NCBI GenBank assembly: GCA_018266915.1
Contig: JAFDZM010000022.1
Location: 16,348-80,347 of the forward strand
Direction: 5' to 3'
Length of the DNA stretch: 64,000 nt
Source of the DNA: Bacteroidota bacterium
Lineage (GTDB): Bacteria > Bacteroidota > Bacteroidia > Sphingobacteriales > Sphingobacteriaceae
In this document: positions 36,788-45,909 of the stretch, one piece after another
How the letters are laid out: every line of letters starts with the position of its first letter
How positions within the stretch are numbered: position 1 is the first letter of the stretch
Position numbers and translations under genes: made by a program
The notes under the pieces: model-generated
Seen by the model: only the letters and a program-made list of their open reading frames with translations
Database searches by the model: none
Told to the model about the DNA's origin: nothing

Positions 36788-37673
36788 CGCTCCGGTTCAT
36801 GTAATGCCATTCTTCGGTAAGCCCTTTATTTAAGGCGGTTTCAGATCGCAACAAGTGTGTTTTTAACTTGCTGTTATCAAATAACAGGTCTCTGCCCGAA
36901 ACATTGTTTGTAATATGTTCAATGGAAGCTGTGCAACCGCTTATTTTGATAAGTTCGTTTACTAATTCTGAAATAGTTATTGAATTTCCACTTACCAGGT
37001 TAACAGGCCCAATATCTTCATTTAAATTTATAGCATTTAATATCGCTTCAACAACATCTTTAATATAAATGAATGACCTGATCTCTTTGCCGCTACCCCA
37101 AATTTGTATCGGCTGTTTATTGATCAGATTTTTTATTGTAACTGGTATAATCTTCTGATAATTCTCTTCTCCCGGACCATAAACATGTCCAACTCTTAAT
37201 ATTTGAAATTTCTTATGTTTCTCATTTGCCCAGGCAGCTATCATCTTCTCCCCATATAATTTGGAATATCCGTAAAGTGAAACTGGTTCAACAGCCGATG
37301 ATTCTGAAATCACATCTGCTTTACCGTATATATCTAATGTACTCAGGTAGATAATTTTCTGCAGATTGGGCAAATCAGCCGATAGCAGTTTTTCAGTACT
37401 GTAAATATTTTCGTTGCATTTCAAATAATCATCGGCTTGTGAAGCATTTTTAGGAGTATATGCGCCTGCATGAATAATTATATCAATTGCATCGGCATAA
37501 TTATTTTCGACAAAGTAACCTGGTTCAAATTGATAATTATTATGCAGTAAATAATTGGATCCATCTATATGACCGGATGTCAGGGCCAATACATTATCAG
37601 CCCCGTATTGACTGATAAGTGCCTGGTGTAAATGTTTACCAATAAAACCGGAGGCCCCTGTCAATAATATCAT
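36780..37673 (-). CDS. NAD-dependent epimerase/dehydratase of the ATP-grasp/HAD trio
   Basis: A 297-residue extended SDR: ILLTGASGFIGKHLHQAL at the N-terminus, IIIHAGAYTPKNASQADDYLKCNENIY, YLSTLDIYGKAD, YGYSKLYGEKMI (YxxxK) near 134, and VGHVYGPGEENYQKIIPVTIKNLI. The substrate is unknown. It is locked by four-base and eight-base overlaps between the ATP-grasp and HAD genes, so the three products are probably made in fixed ratio. Confidence 0.8.
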   Translation of the reverse strand: MILLTGASGFIGKHLHQALISQYGADNVLALTSGHIDGSNYLLHNNYQFEPGYFVENNYADAIDIIIHAGAYTPKNASQADDYLKCNENIYSTEKLLSADLPNLQKIIYLSTLDIYGKADVISESSAVEPVSLYGYSKLYGEKMIAAWANEKHKKFQILRVGHVYGPGEENYQKIIPVTIKNLINKQPIQIWGSGKEIRSFIYIKDVVEAILNAINLNEDIGPVNLVSGNSITISELVNELIKISGCTASIEHITNNVSGRDLLFDNSKLKTHLLRSETALNKGLTEEWHYMNRSDG

Positions 37674-38740
37674 GACAAATTTTTAATGATTTTCGATATT
37701 TCTTCAGAGCGGGTTAACATAGGCTTTGTATCCATACCCCTAAGCCACATCAAGCCATTATCCAGTGGATTTATTTTTCTTTTTAGTTTTGGGAATTCAT
37801 TGTATAACGCAATATTTTTAAAGATCTCAGGCATGTTAAGCCCAGCTTCTGTAAAAAATAAAACGGTCGTGAAAAACCTTGAAATATTAATTTCTGTAGG
37901 ATTTGGCACTCCATTTTTATCATAAGTCATATCTACGCCAAATATTCCGTGTGGTTTATCGGAAACTGCATGGATCGATTTGATGGCAATTTCATCAACC
38001 GAAGAATCTGAAAAAGTTTGGCCTACCTTGGTAACACCTGTAACACCCGAAACACTTCTATTACCGTGGGTCCACCCTTTTCTTATCCTGGTTTGGCCAA
38101 CTACCAGTTCACCCTGGTGCCAAATAGATAACCATGTTACGGTTTCGGCAGTCAGCATTTCAGCCGCCACAAAATCCCCCCAGCCATTATAGCGGTCTAA
38201 CCATCCTTTTGCAAAAACATAATCGTTAGTAGGTAAAGATCCTTTCCCTCCTCCGCCTATGGATGATGCCCGCAACCATATATTTCCCTCAGCATCACCT
38301 AAATCAGAAAAAGCCTTTTTTAGATCATTTTCGTCATTGATAAAGTAATTAGTCGGCACTGTAATACCCGCATCCCTAAACTTAAGATACGTTTTGTATT
38401 TATGTACACAGGTATCGATCACTTCATGATCGGGCATAAATGTTTTAGTGCCGCATGCGTGAATTTCATCTACAAACTTGGAAGCATGATAGATTTCCAA
38501 ATCATTTTGAAAATGAATAAGATCGGGTTTTATATCATTTAATAATTGCAACAATGATTTTTTATAATCACTTGAATTGGCATATGGGATATAATATTTT
38601 TCTTGTGCGGCCGACATGACCAGGTCTGTCGGTTCGCTTCCCATACCCAAAACCAATTCGCCTCTGTCACTTTTAAAAAGAGAATTGATTACACCTTCAG
38701 AAGGTGCCCCACCAGCCCCGGCAATTAATATTTTTTTCAT
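37670..38740 (-). CDS. ATP-grasp enzyme of unknown substrate
   Basis: A 356-residue carbamoyl-phosphate-synthase-like ATP-grasp protein. An N-terminal pre-ATP-grasp fold (ILIAGAGGAPSEGVINSLF) is followed by the glycine-rich loop ASSIGGGGKGSLP at 159-170. Metal-binding residues are Asp270 (FGVDM) and Glu283/Asn285 (PTEINISRFF). All catalytic parts look intact. Family members ligate a carboxylate to an amine or another nucleophile through an acyl-phosphate. In this locus it could attach an amino or organic acid to the 3-amino sugar, replacing the usual N-acetyltransferase. That is a hypothesis. It overlaps both neighbours by four bases. Confidence 0.8.
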   Translation of the reverse strand: MKKILIAGAGGAPSEGVINSLFKSDRGELVLGMGSEPTDLVMSAAQEKYYIPYANSSDYKKSLLQLLNDIKPDLIHFQNDLEIYHASKFVDEIHACGTKTFMPDHEVIDTCVHKYKTYLKFRDAGITVPTNYFINDENDLKKAFSDLGDAEGNIWLRASSIGGGGKGSLPTNDYVFAKGWLDRYNGWGDFVAAEMLTAETVTWLSIWHQGELVVGQTRIRKGWTHGNRSVSGVTGVTKVGQTFSDSSVDEIAIKSIHAVSDKPHGIFGVDMTYDKNGVPNPTEINISRFFTTVLFFTEAGLNMPEIFKNIALYNEFPKLKRKINPLDNGLMWLRGMDTKPMLTRSEEISKIIKNLS

Positions 38741-39147
38741 TTTTTATAAAGTAGAAAATCACTGTATTCTCTTATGTAATCATTTTCGTCATATAAATGC
38801 GACGCTAATACCAATAATACCGCTCCGGATGAGAAATTATGTAAATCCCGCCATATTCCCGGTGTGATATACAAACCAAAGTTTGGCCTGTTTAGCGTAA
38901 CCGTTTTTTTAATTGAGCCGTCATTCAGGGTAACTTCAAAGCTTCCACTTGCCGCAACAATCAGTTGATGCAGCGTTTTATGTGCATGCCCGCCTCTTGT
39001 CTCACCACCGGGTACATCGTATAAGTAATATATTCTCTGTATATCAAACGGTATTTCTATACCGCCGTGCAAAGGTGTTATATTACCGGCCCGGTTATGG
39101 ATTTTTGGCAGTTCAATTACATTGCAATTATAAATAGATGTCTTCAC
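38737..39147 (-). CDS. FdtA/QdtA-type dTDP-4-keto-6-deoxyglucose 3,4-ketoisomerase (HxH copy)
   Basis: A 136-residue WxcM-like cupin: RIYYLYDVPGGETRGGHAHKTLHQLIVAASGSFEVTLNDG and GLYITPGIWRDLHNFSSGAVLLVLASHLYDENDYIREYSDFL. The motif RGGHAH has both histidines (His54 and His56), as in FdtA, where they line the active site. The enzyme moves the keto group from C4 to C3 so that the DegT enzyme can aminate C3. It is coupled by four-base overlaps to a second copy upstream and to the ATP-grasp gene downstream. Confidence 0.88.
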   Translation of the reverse strand: MKTSIYNCNVIELPKIHNRAGNITPLHGGIEIPFDIQRIYYLYDVPGGETRGGHAHKTLHQLIVAASGSFEVTLNDGSIKKTVTLNRPNFGLYITPGIWRDLHNFSSGAVLLVLASHLYDENDYIREYSDFLLYKK

Positions 39148-39545
39148 CTTAGTTTCTTAAAAGTTTCATAATCATACTCATAATCTGCCGGGTTGTAGCT
39201 TTCAGATGCAACAACAAGTGCCAGTGAATTGGTTGAAAAATTTTCCATGTGTCTCCACAAGCCATTCGGCACATATAAACCGTAATATGACCGGTTTAAT
39301 GAAAAGACCTTCTCATTTTTACCATCATTTAATATTACATCAAAGCTACCGGATATAGCAATAATAAACTCCTGGTTTACCTTATAAGCATGCCCGCCGC
39401 GTGTTTCACCTCCCGGAACGTCGTATATCCAATAAGCACGTTTTATCTTAAAAGGGATATGTTTATTTTCTTCCAGGAAAGATAAATTGCCCCGCTCATC
39501 AAGGATCTTTGGCAGATCAATAATTTTTGCTAACGCTACACTCAT
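39144..39545 (-). CDS. FdtA/QdtA-type cupin, second copy with HxY at the active-site motif
   Basis: A 133-residue paralogue of the next gene with the same layout (KRAYWIYDVPGGETRGGHAYKVNQEFIIAISGSFDVILNDG, then YNPADYEYDYETF). The first histidine (His52) is kept but the second is Tyr54, and the downstream TLHQL becomes VNQEF. This points to different activity, a different epimeric product, or a structural partner role. The tandem arrangement suggests a heteromer or two related sugars. Confidence 0.85.
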   Translation of the reverse strand: MSVALAKIIDLPKILDERGNLSFLEENKHIPFKIKRAYWIYDVPGGETRGGHAYKVNQEFIIAISGSFDVILNDGKNEKVFSLNRSYYGLYVPNGLWRHMENFSTNSLALVVASESYNPADYEYDYETFKKLR

Positions 39546-39546
39546 A

Positions 39547-40554
39547 TTACAGTTTGCTGTAGACCTCGTTCTGATACCATTTATAGGTCATCCCAAGTCC
39601 TTCTTTAATTGAATACTGAGGTTTATATTGTATTAAGGCTTCCGCTTTACTTATATCTGCCAGGCTATGACGCACATCTCCCCTGCGCTCCGGTTTATGA
39701 ATAGCTTCGATATTGTTACTTGATAACTCGCACAACATCTGCCATAATTGGTTCAAAGTTGTGCGCTGCCCTACTGCGATGTTAATGACTTCGTGCTTAT
39801 CAATATTATTGTTAAGCAATGCCTTTATATTAGCCTGAACAGCGTTGTCAACAAAGGTAAAATCACGACTAGTTTCGCCGTCTCCATTGATACTTGGTGC
39901 TTCACCTTTTAAGGCAGCTTCGATAAATAAAGGAATCACAGCGGCGTATGGGCCGTGCAGGTTCTGATACGGTCCGAATACGTTAAAATACCGCAATCCT
40001 ATTGTATGAAAATTATAAGTTTTTGAGAACACTGCGGCATACAACTCATTCACATATTTGGTAACCGCATACGGTGAAAGCGGATTGCCTATTTTGTCTT
40101 CCACTTTAGGAAGGCCAGGATGATCCCCATAGGTGCTTGAACTGGCGGCATAAATAAATTGCCTCACATTTTCATCTCGCGCAGCTACCAGCATATTTAA
40201 AAACCCACTTATGTTTACTTCATTGGTAGTGATCGGATCATTAATAGAGCGTGGAACGGAGCCCAAAGCTGCCTGGTGCGATACAAAGTTCATCCCTTTC
40301 ACGGCATTCTGGCATGCTTCCATGTTGCGGATATCACCCTCGACAAATTCAAATGCCGGATTAGTAATAAAGCGCTCTACGTTAGAATAATATCCCGTTG
40401 ATAAATTATCCAAAACGCGCACCTTTCCCGCACCATGTTTCAATAAATACTCCACCAGGTTTGAGCCGATAAAGCCCGCACCACCTGTGATCAGGAAACT
40501 GTATTGGCTTATATCTTCGTTATGGTATTTGTGTTCGTACATTTTTAACAACAA
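39547..40554 (-). CDS. UDP-HexNAc 4-epimerase (WbpP/TviC-type SDR)
   Basis: A 335-residue extended SDR: FLITGGAGFIGSNLVEYLLKHG (residues 20-41), VRVLDNLSTGYYSNVERF, FVSHQAALGSVPRSINDP, YAASSSTYGDHPGLPK, and SPYAVTKYVNELYAAVF (YxxxK) near 163. RYFNVFGPYQNLHGPYAAVIPLFIEA is also present. The GSVPRSI and YGPYAAVIP motifs are typical of the WbpP/TviC group, which interconverts UDP-GlcNAc(A) and UDP-GalNAc(A). Paired with the dehydrogenase gene just upstream, as in Vi antigen and Pseudomonas O6 loci. An in-frame ATG at 40542 could be the start instead. Confidence 0.88.
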   Translation of the reverse strand: MLLKMYEHKYHNEDISQYSFLITGGAGFIGSNLVEYLLKHGAGKVRVLDNLSTGYYSNVERFITNPAFEFVEGDIRNMEACQNAVKGMNFVSHQAALGSVPRSINDPITTNEVNISGFLNMLVAARDENVRQFIYAASSSTYGDHPGLPKVEDKIGNPLSPYAVTKYVNELYAAVFSKTYNFHTIGLRYFNVFGPYQNLHGPYAAVIPLFIEAALKGEAPSINGDGETSRDFTFVDNAVQANIKALLNNNIDKHEVINIAVGQRTTLNQLWQMLCELSSNNIEAIHKPERRGDVRHSLADISKAEALIQYKPQYSIKEGLGMTYKWYQNEVYSKL

Positions 40555-40561
40555 TTAATAA

Positions 40562-41890
40562 TTAAAGGCAGGCATCCACCAGATCGCGCGACAGCACACC
40601 CTTTACATCATAAACAACAGCCGGGTCTTTTAAGAATGCTGAGATATTCATCTCCTTAAACTCCTTATGTGCCACTGCCAGTATCACTGCATCATATTTT
40701 TCGTTTATCGCGCTATTAATACAGTCTACGCCATATTCACGGTTTACTTCAGCAGGGTCAGCCCATGGATCAAGTATGCAAACGTCAGTTTTATATTCTT
40801 TTAATCTCCGCACAATATCTATCACCCTGGTATTCCGCACATCCGGACAATTTTCTTTGAAGGTGAACCCCAGCAAAAGCACTTTGCTATGAATAACCTG
40901 TATGCCTTTTCTCACCATCAGTTTAATCACCTCATCTGCTACATACTCGCCCATACCATCGTTCAACCTGCGTCCAGCCAATATGATCTCCGGGTGATAG
41001 CCCAGTTCTTGTGCCTTCTGCGCCAGGTAATAGGGGTCTACACCTATACAATGCCCGCCAACCAATCCTGGTTTGAATTTCAAGAAATTCCATTTTGTTC
41101 CAGCAGCTTCCAATACATCGTTGGTATTAATACCAAGACGATTGAATATCTTGCTCAACTCATTAACAAAAGCAATATTAATATCCCGCTGTGTGTTTTC
41201 GATCACTTTCGCAGCTTCAGCCACTTTAATAGATACAGCCTTATAGGTTCCCGCAACAATTATGGAGCTGTATAATTGATCAACAAATTCTGCAGCTTCC
41301 GGAGTTGAGCCAGAAGTCACTTTTAATATTTTGGCAACCGTATGCTCTTTATCACCCGGGTTGATCCGTTCAGGAGAATAACCTGCAAAAAAGTCCTGAT
41401 TAAATTTTAATCCGGATACCTGTTCCAATACAGGTACGCACTCTTCTTCGGTTACACCTGGGTATACTGTGGATTCATAAACAACCACATCATTCTTTTT
41501 AAGAGCCTTGCCAACTGTCTGGCTGGCCTTGTACAATGGTGTTAAGTCCGGTCGATTGTGTCTGTCTGTTGGCGTCGGAACTGTAACAATAAAAACGGCG
41601 CAATCACTTAAATATTCCTGCTCATTGGTGCAAAAAAGTCCGGTTGCATTATTGTTCAACTGCTCTTTGCTTATTATAACATTCAGCAGTTGTTCGTCAC
41701 TAACTTCCAAAGTATGGTCGTGACCGGCAGCCAGTTCTTCTATGCGTTTTTTATTAATATCAAATCCTATTACGGCATATTTTGTAGCAAACTCAGCAGC
41801 CAAAGGCAGCCCTACATAGCCAAGCCCGATAATACCGATCTTCACTTTTCCCGAAGGTTTAAATAAGGAAGGGCTTTGCATTTCTGACAT
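40562..41890 (-). CDS. UDP-HexNAc 6-dehydrogenase (WbpO/TviB-type)
   Basis: A 442-residue NAD-dependent enzyme that oxidises C6 of UDP-GlcNAc or UDP-GalNAc to the uronic acid. Rossmann motif [13 protein letters not shown] at 19-31, [61 protein letters not shown], and the catalytic cysteine in [13 protein letters not shown] near 280. The C-terminal domain has [15 protein letters not shown]. The arrangement follows TviB/WbpO rather than UDP-glucose dehydrogenase. With the next gene it provides UDP-GalNAcA or UDP-GlcNAcA. Confidence 0.9.
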   Translation of the reverse strand: MSEMQSPSLFKPSGKVKIGIIGLGYVGLPLAAEFATKYAVIGFDINKKRIEELAAGHDHTLEVSDEQLLNVIISKEQLNNNATGLFCTNEQEYLSDCAVFIVTVPTPTDRHNRPDLTPLYKASQTVGKALKKNDVVVYESTVYPGVTEEECVPVLEQVSGLKFNQDFFAGYSPERINPGDKEHTVAKILKVTSGSTPEAAEFVDQLYSSIIVAGTYKAVSIKVAEAAKVIENTQRDINIAFVNELSKIFNRLGINTNDVLEAAGTKWNFLKFKPGLVGGHCIGVDPYYLAQKAQELGYHPEIILAGRRLNDGMGEYVADEVIKLMVRKGIQVIHSKVLLLGFTFKENCPDVRNTRVIDIVRRLKEYKTDVCILDPWADPAEVNREYGVDCINSAINEKYDAVILAVAHKEFKEMNISAFLKDPAVVYDVKGVLSRDLVDACL

Positions 41891-41967
41891 ATATTAGTTT
41901 AATCAAAGGTAAATTTTCATTTATAGATAAGAACGCTTAACAACAATAACAAAATGATGTTTACCTC

Positions 41968-43074
41968 TCACCTATTATTCCCACTCATAATTTCTCTATA
42001 TCGCGCCCTCATAAGGAGATTAATCATCATCAATATGGCTCCGATAATCCCTCCAAGTATGAATGCGACAGGTTTCAAAACCGCCTTTTCTTCAAGAGGC
42101 AGAATCGGGGTGTCTATTATCTGTATCAGGGGAGTTTCTTTTCGCAGTGAAATCTTGGCAAGCTCTAAATTTTTAACCAGTTCGGTTAGCATAGCGCCGT
42201 TAGCTTCAACGTCTACCTGGCGGTGTTGCGATGGCACTTTTAATATCTGCAATGTTGGATTAGCATTTGGATTGATATCCGATGTGGTGGCAACTCCCGT
42301 AATGGCTGAGTTTAACTCCCTGCGAACCGAATCTGTCAGCTTCTGAAGTACATTAACATTCTGAGCCGATTTTTTTGTTTTCGTTTCGATATAGAAGTCA
42401 GATACTGTTTTTACCATTGCTTCGGTAAAATATTTCGAAAACAGCTCATTTTTAGTTTCTACCTTTATAGTAACTATACTAAGGTCTTTATCTACTTTAT
42501 CCACGTTAAGGTTCTTCTTTATAATAACGTTATAAAATGTTCCCAATAAACTGTCTTGTGATAAAGTAAATTTACTCCTGTCTGAATTGGGTAAAAATTG
42601 AATATTCTTTAGGGCCGGATCATCGCCCCAGCGCTCACGCAGTTTATTAAAAGTGATGTATAGCTCTGCAAGCGTCTCTTGTTTCCCGTTTATAGTAACA
42701 GAAGTAAGCAAAGATTTTTCTACCATCGCACGTGAGCGTAACAACTCTAACAAATTGTCGCCCGAAAAAGCCCCGCCGATATTACTGCCCGAAAGATCAA
42801 TACCAAATTGACTGGCTAAGCCTACTGCGGCGCCAAGCTTTCCTCCGGAAGAGTTGTCATCCTGTATAGCAAAGCTAAGCTCTGCGTCATAGAGCGGTTT
42901 TTTTAAGAATGAATAAGTTAGACCTAAAGCAGCGCCAACCAGAAACCCTAACAGGATCATCTTCCACTTGTGCTTCATATACATCCACCAATACTGTACC
43001 CGCAGAATAAAGTGCTTCAACGATGTTTTATCGTCAATATCTGTATCCTTATCTTCTATATCAGATTGAATCAT
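41968..43074 (-). CDS. Wzz-type polysaccharide chain-length protein without kinase domain
   Basis: A 368-residue protein with an N-terminal membrane helix (ILLGFLVGAALGLTYSFL, near 40), a long periplasmic region rich in helices, and a second helix near the C-terminus (LGGIIGAILMMINLLM). These two bracketing helices define Wzz/PCP proteins. No Walker motifs or C-terminal tyrosine cluster follow, so no BY-kinase is fused and none is seen as a separate gene in the locus. Second gene of the operon. Confidence 0.85.
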   Translation of the reverse strand: MIQSDIEDKDTDIDDKTSLKHFILRVQYWWMYMKHKWKMILLGFLVGAALGLTYSFLKKPLYDAELSFAIQDDNSSGGKLGAAVGLASQFGIDLSGSNIGGAFSGDNLLELLRSRAMVEKSLLTSVTINGKQETLAELYITFNKLRERWGDDPALKNIQFLPNSDRSKFTLSQDSLLGTFYNVIIKKNLNVDKVDKDLSIVTIKVETKNELFSKYFTEAMVKTVSDFYIETKTKKSAQNVNVLQKLTDSVRRELNSAITGVATTSDINPNANPTLQILKVPSQHRQVDVEANGAMLTELVKNLELAKISLRKETPLIQIIDTPILPLEEKAVLKPVAFILGGIIGAILMMINLLMRARYREIMSGNNR

Positions 43075-43096
43075 TAATTCCGAATTTAATCAGGTA

Positions 43097-45715
43097 TTAT
43101 TTTTTTAGTAAAGTAATTAAACCGAGAATAATAGCCCCCAATGACGCAAACCCGGTTGTAAATGCCACTAACTCCTGGGGATTGGATTTTTTCTCCGGTT
43201 TTTCAGGCACATATATTTCGCTTCCCGGCTTTACAGATGGATGGCTGTTAAAGAACAGTATCTTTCTCGTTCCTTTAACCGTTCCATTGGGATAAACGAT
43301 ATAAGCCCCTCGTTTTAAAGCATTAGGTGAAAATCCACCGGCATTCAGAACATATTCTTTAAATGATTTCCCTTTTGTATATACCACAGCGCTTGGATAC
43401 AATACTTCACCGTTTACCCTAACCGTTTGCAGTAATTTGGGTACTCTTAATACATCCGCGTCCTCCAGGATAAGGTCATAGGTACCGCCCGGATTTTCTA
43501 GTATCTTTTGAAGATCTATGCCTATAAAGTTATTCCTGGGTTGATAAATGCTGTCCTTCTTTGTGCTTAGGGCATTGTTATTAGCCTGCCCCTTATTATT
43601 TCCATTTATAGTACCGCTACCACTTCCGGATGTACCATTCAGATTTGAATCTTCTGCCGATGTATTGTAATCGTTCTGAAGACGTTGAAAATTTTCAGCA
43701 CGTTCTTTGTTTATTTCAGAGGTATCAATTTTGGATTTATCTATTCCCAATACCGCTGCATTGTCCCGCCGTAAGCTTGTACCATCAATATCTGCAGATT
43801 TTGTTAGGCCGCCTGCCCGTTTGATCATATCGGATATCCGCTCATTCTTATTTTGAATGGTATAATACCCCGGATACAATACTTCGCCTTCAATCTTTAC
43901 TACTCTTTGAACTTCAAATCCTGGCAAACTGTATATCGATACGATGTCATACGGTCTAAGCGTAAAATTGGCATCGTTGGTCTTTAAATTCGGGTCGACA
44001 TCAACACTAAATACCTGGGCAACCTTGGTATTTGCTGTAGTAGGGTCACTGTCGTAAACTCTTCGCGATACTTCAATCCTTTTCCCGGTAGCCCCTTCTT
44101 TAAATCCTCCTGCTTTGATAATTAAATCAGTCACCTTCATACTATCTGCAAATGCGAAATCTCCGGGACTCCTGACCTCTCCTTTAATGGTGACCATATA
44201 CTTATCGCGCAAATCGAAAATGGAAGCGATTAATACACTATCTTCTCTTTGTAACGGTATGTCTGCTGAAGGCTGATTTAAGACATCATTCACATTAAAT
44301 GATAATTGCTGCTTCGTATTATCCGGATTAAGCCGCACGATACTTCCATGAGCCGTAAAGGCATCTTCCTTTAATCCCCCGGCATTTTTGATTAATTGTG
44401 ACAAGGTTAAACCTTTCTTCAGTTCAAAAATTCCCGGTCTGAAAACAGCTCCTGTAATCTGTACCCTATTTTCATAACGATTGATAATTTTATCCACCGT
44501 AAACTTATCTCCCCGTAAAGGCGTGTATTTGTCGAAATCTGTTTCAGGGACATCAGCAAACCTTCGTTGCTGATCACTTACCTGGTCAACCTTGATACGC
44601 TTTGTATACGCCTCATCAGTAAAACCTCCTGAAAAATTTAATACATCCTGCAATTTTTCACCCGGTAGTACCTCAAATAATGCCGGGATCTTTACTTCAC
44701 CTTTTAACAGAACACGGACCTTATAAGCAGGTACACGTATCACATCCTGGTCTCTCAGTGAAATATTATCTTTTTGGCTGCCCTTAACCAGGAAATCGTA
44801 TAAATCGACGTGCCGGATCACTTTATTATCACGTATTACTTCGATCTGCCTGAATGAACCTACGTCATTCGGTCCTCCGGCTGCATAAAGGGCGTTAAAT
44901 ACGGTGGCTAATGATGGTAAAGTATAAGTTCCCGGCTTCATCAGCTGTCCCTGTAAAATCACATTGATACTGCGGATATCGCCTAAGCTCACCTTTACAT
45001 TTGTGCCTTTACCAATAGCGTAATTATTTGCAGCCAGCTTGCTTTTCACGGCTGAGGTCACTTCTTCTATAGTTCTGCCAGCAACGTTCAATACCCCAAT
45101 TCCTGGAATATTGATATTACCTTCCGGCGAGACAGTTAAACTCCAATCAACAGATGAATTGCCATAAACATTGATCCTGATCTGGTCATCTGGGCCAACT
45201 ATATAATTTACAGGTGTAGCCAGCTTTAGATTGGGCTGAAAGGTATTTGCATTGCTGTTTCTAAACAGGTCCGCACCAAATATCTTTGGTTTAAGTTCGT
45301 CAAATACATCAAATTGATTAAGCTGCTTCTGATTGTTTGTGGTATCCGGGGTAAAATTTAGTTTCCGGCCACTTTGCTTAGTGGTATCGCTGCCGTTTGA
45401 ATTGCCGGGCGTGTTATTACCATTGTTATTATTGCCGGTGATTCCATTTTTCTTACGGATATCATTTACTCTTGCCTGCAGTTTTTTTATCTGATCATCC
45501 GATACTCCCTTGGCCTGGGCTAATTGTATCAATTGGGAGTCGCTCAATCCCATCTGCTGCGCTTTTTGCATCAGCTGCATTATTTGCTGATCCGACAAAT
45601 CATCAACATTTATGCTGGATAAATTTTGAGAAAGCCCCTGGGCAGAAGCCGGGGTATAAGCTAAAAAAAACAGAAAAGTAACAAGTATGGTTAGGTAGAT
45701 TTTAAGGCTATTCAT
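43097..45715 (-). CDS. Polysaccharide export protein with multiple SLBB domains (Wza-like)
   Basis: An 872-residue outer-membrane-side exporter. A signal peptide covers residues 1-26 (cut after ASA-Q). A Gln-rich helical region with repeated SDxQIxxLxxAxxxG units (36-90) and an Asn/Gly/Thr-rich linker follow. Next is a polysaccharide export domain from about 170 (YIVGPDDQIRINVYGNSSVDWSLTVSPEGNINIPGIG). About six SLBB-type repeats then run to residue 830, each with a G-x-V-x-x-P-G-x-x and AGG signature. A final hydrophobic helix (LGAIILGLITLL) ends in KK. Wza is about 380 residues, so this is a long form. No lipobox is evident. First gene of the operon, with its own promoter and leader hairpin. 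Confidence 0.88.
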   Translation of the reverse strand: MNSLKIYLTILVTFLFFLAYTPASAQGLSQNLSSINVDDLSDQQIMQLMQKAQQMGLSDSQLIQLAQAKGVSDDQIKKLQARVNDIRKKNGITGNNNNGNNTPGNSNGSDTTKQSGRKLNFTPDTTNNQKQLNQFDVFDELKPKIFGADLFRNSNANTFQPNLKLATPVNYIVGPDDQIRINVYGNSSVDWSLTVSPEGNINIPGIGVLNVAGRTIEEVTSAVKSKLAANNYAIGKGTNVKVSLGDIRSINVILQGQLMKPGTYTLPSLATVFNALYAAGGPNDVGSFRQIEVIRDNKVIRHVDLYDFLVKGSQKDNISLRDQDVIRVPAYKVRVLLKGEVKIPALFEVLPGEKLQDVLNFSGGFTDEAYTKRIKVDQVSDQQRRFADVPETDFDKYTPLRGDKFTVDKIINRYENRVQITGAVFRPGIFELKKGLTLSQLIKNAGGLKEDAFTAHGSIVRLNPDNTKQQLSFNVNDVLNQPSADIPLQREDSVLIASIFDLRDKYMVTIKGEVRSPGDFAFADSMKVTDLIIKAGGFKEGATGKRIEVSRRVYDSDPTTANTKVAQVFSVDVDPNLKTNDANFTLRPYDIVSIYSLPGFEVQRVVKIEGEVLYPGYYTIQNKNERISDMIKRAGGLTKSADIDGTSLRRDNAAVLGIDKSKIDTSEINKERAENFQRLQNDYNTSAEDSNLNGTSGSGSGTINGNNKGQANNNALSTKKDSIYQPRNNFIGIDLQKILENPGGTYDLILEDADVLRVPKLLQTVRVNGEVLYPSAVVYTKGKSFKEYVLNAGGFSPNALKRGAYIVYPNGTVKGTRKILFFNSHPSVKPGSEIYVPEKPEKKSNPQELVAFTTGFASLGAIILGLITLLKK

Positions 45716-45742
45716 TCTTCTTCGTTAATCATAGGAGTGAAA

Positions 45743-45770
45743 ACGCAAAAACTCTTGTTTAGTTTTGCGT
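45743..45770 (-). promoter_or_regulatory. Leader hairpin of the glycan operon
   Basis: ACGCAAAAACT and AGTTTTGCGT form a 10-bp stem with one bulge, about 28 bases before the start codon of the export gene. On the minus strand TTT follows, so it might act as an attenuator. Confidence 0.45.
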
Positions 45771-45833
45771 GCAATTATAAGCAAATTAAAAAAGATTGAC
45801 TGATATAAGTTTCACTTTAACCACTTTCTAATA

Positions 45834-45864
45834 CAAAAGTAACTAATATCGAAATAGTTACAAA
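45834..45864 (-). promoter_or_regulatory. Consensus promoter of the glycan operon
   Basis: The minus strand reads TTTG (45864-45861), exactly 19 bp, then TACTTTTG (45841-45834). This is a full match to the Bacteroidota housekeeping promoter pattern. The start codon at 45715 implies a leader of roughly 110 nt. Confidence 0.85.
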
Positions 45865-45879
45865 ACCTGCTTAAAAGAG

Positions 45880-45909
45880 TAAAGCCTTCCGTTTTCACAG
45901 AAGGCTTTA
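45880..45909 (-). terminator. rpoC terminator
   Basis: Perfect 10-bp stem TAAAGCCTTC/GAAGGCTTTA with a 10-base loop, 24 bp behind the rpoC stop. On the minus strand it is followed by CTCTTTT. Confidence 0.75.

Noticed and set aside
19132..45715. Prophage or integrative element carrying the glycan genes
   Set aside because: No integrase, attachment-site repeats or phage genes are visible; xerC at 60251 is the housekeeping copy by synteny. Homologous exchange explains the locus better.
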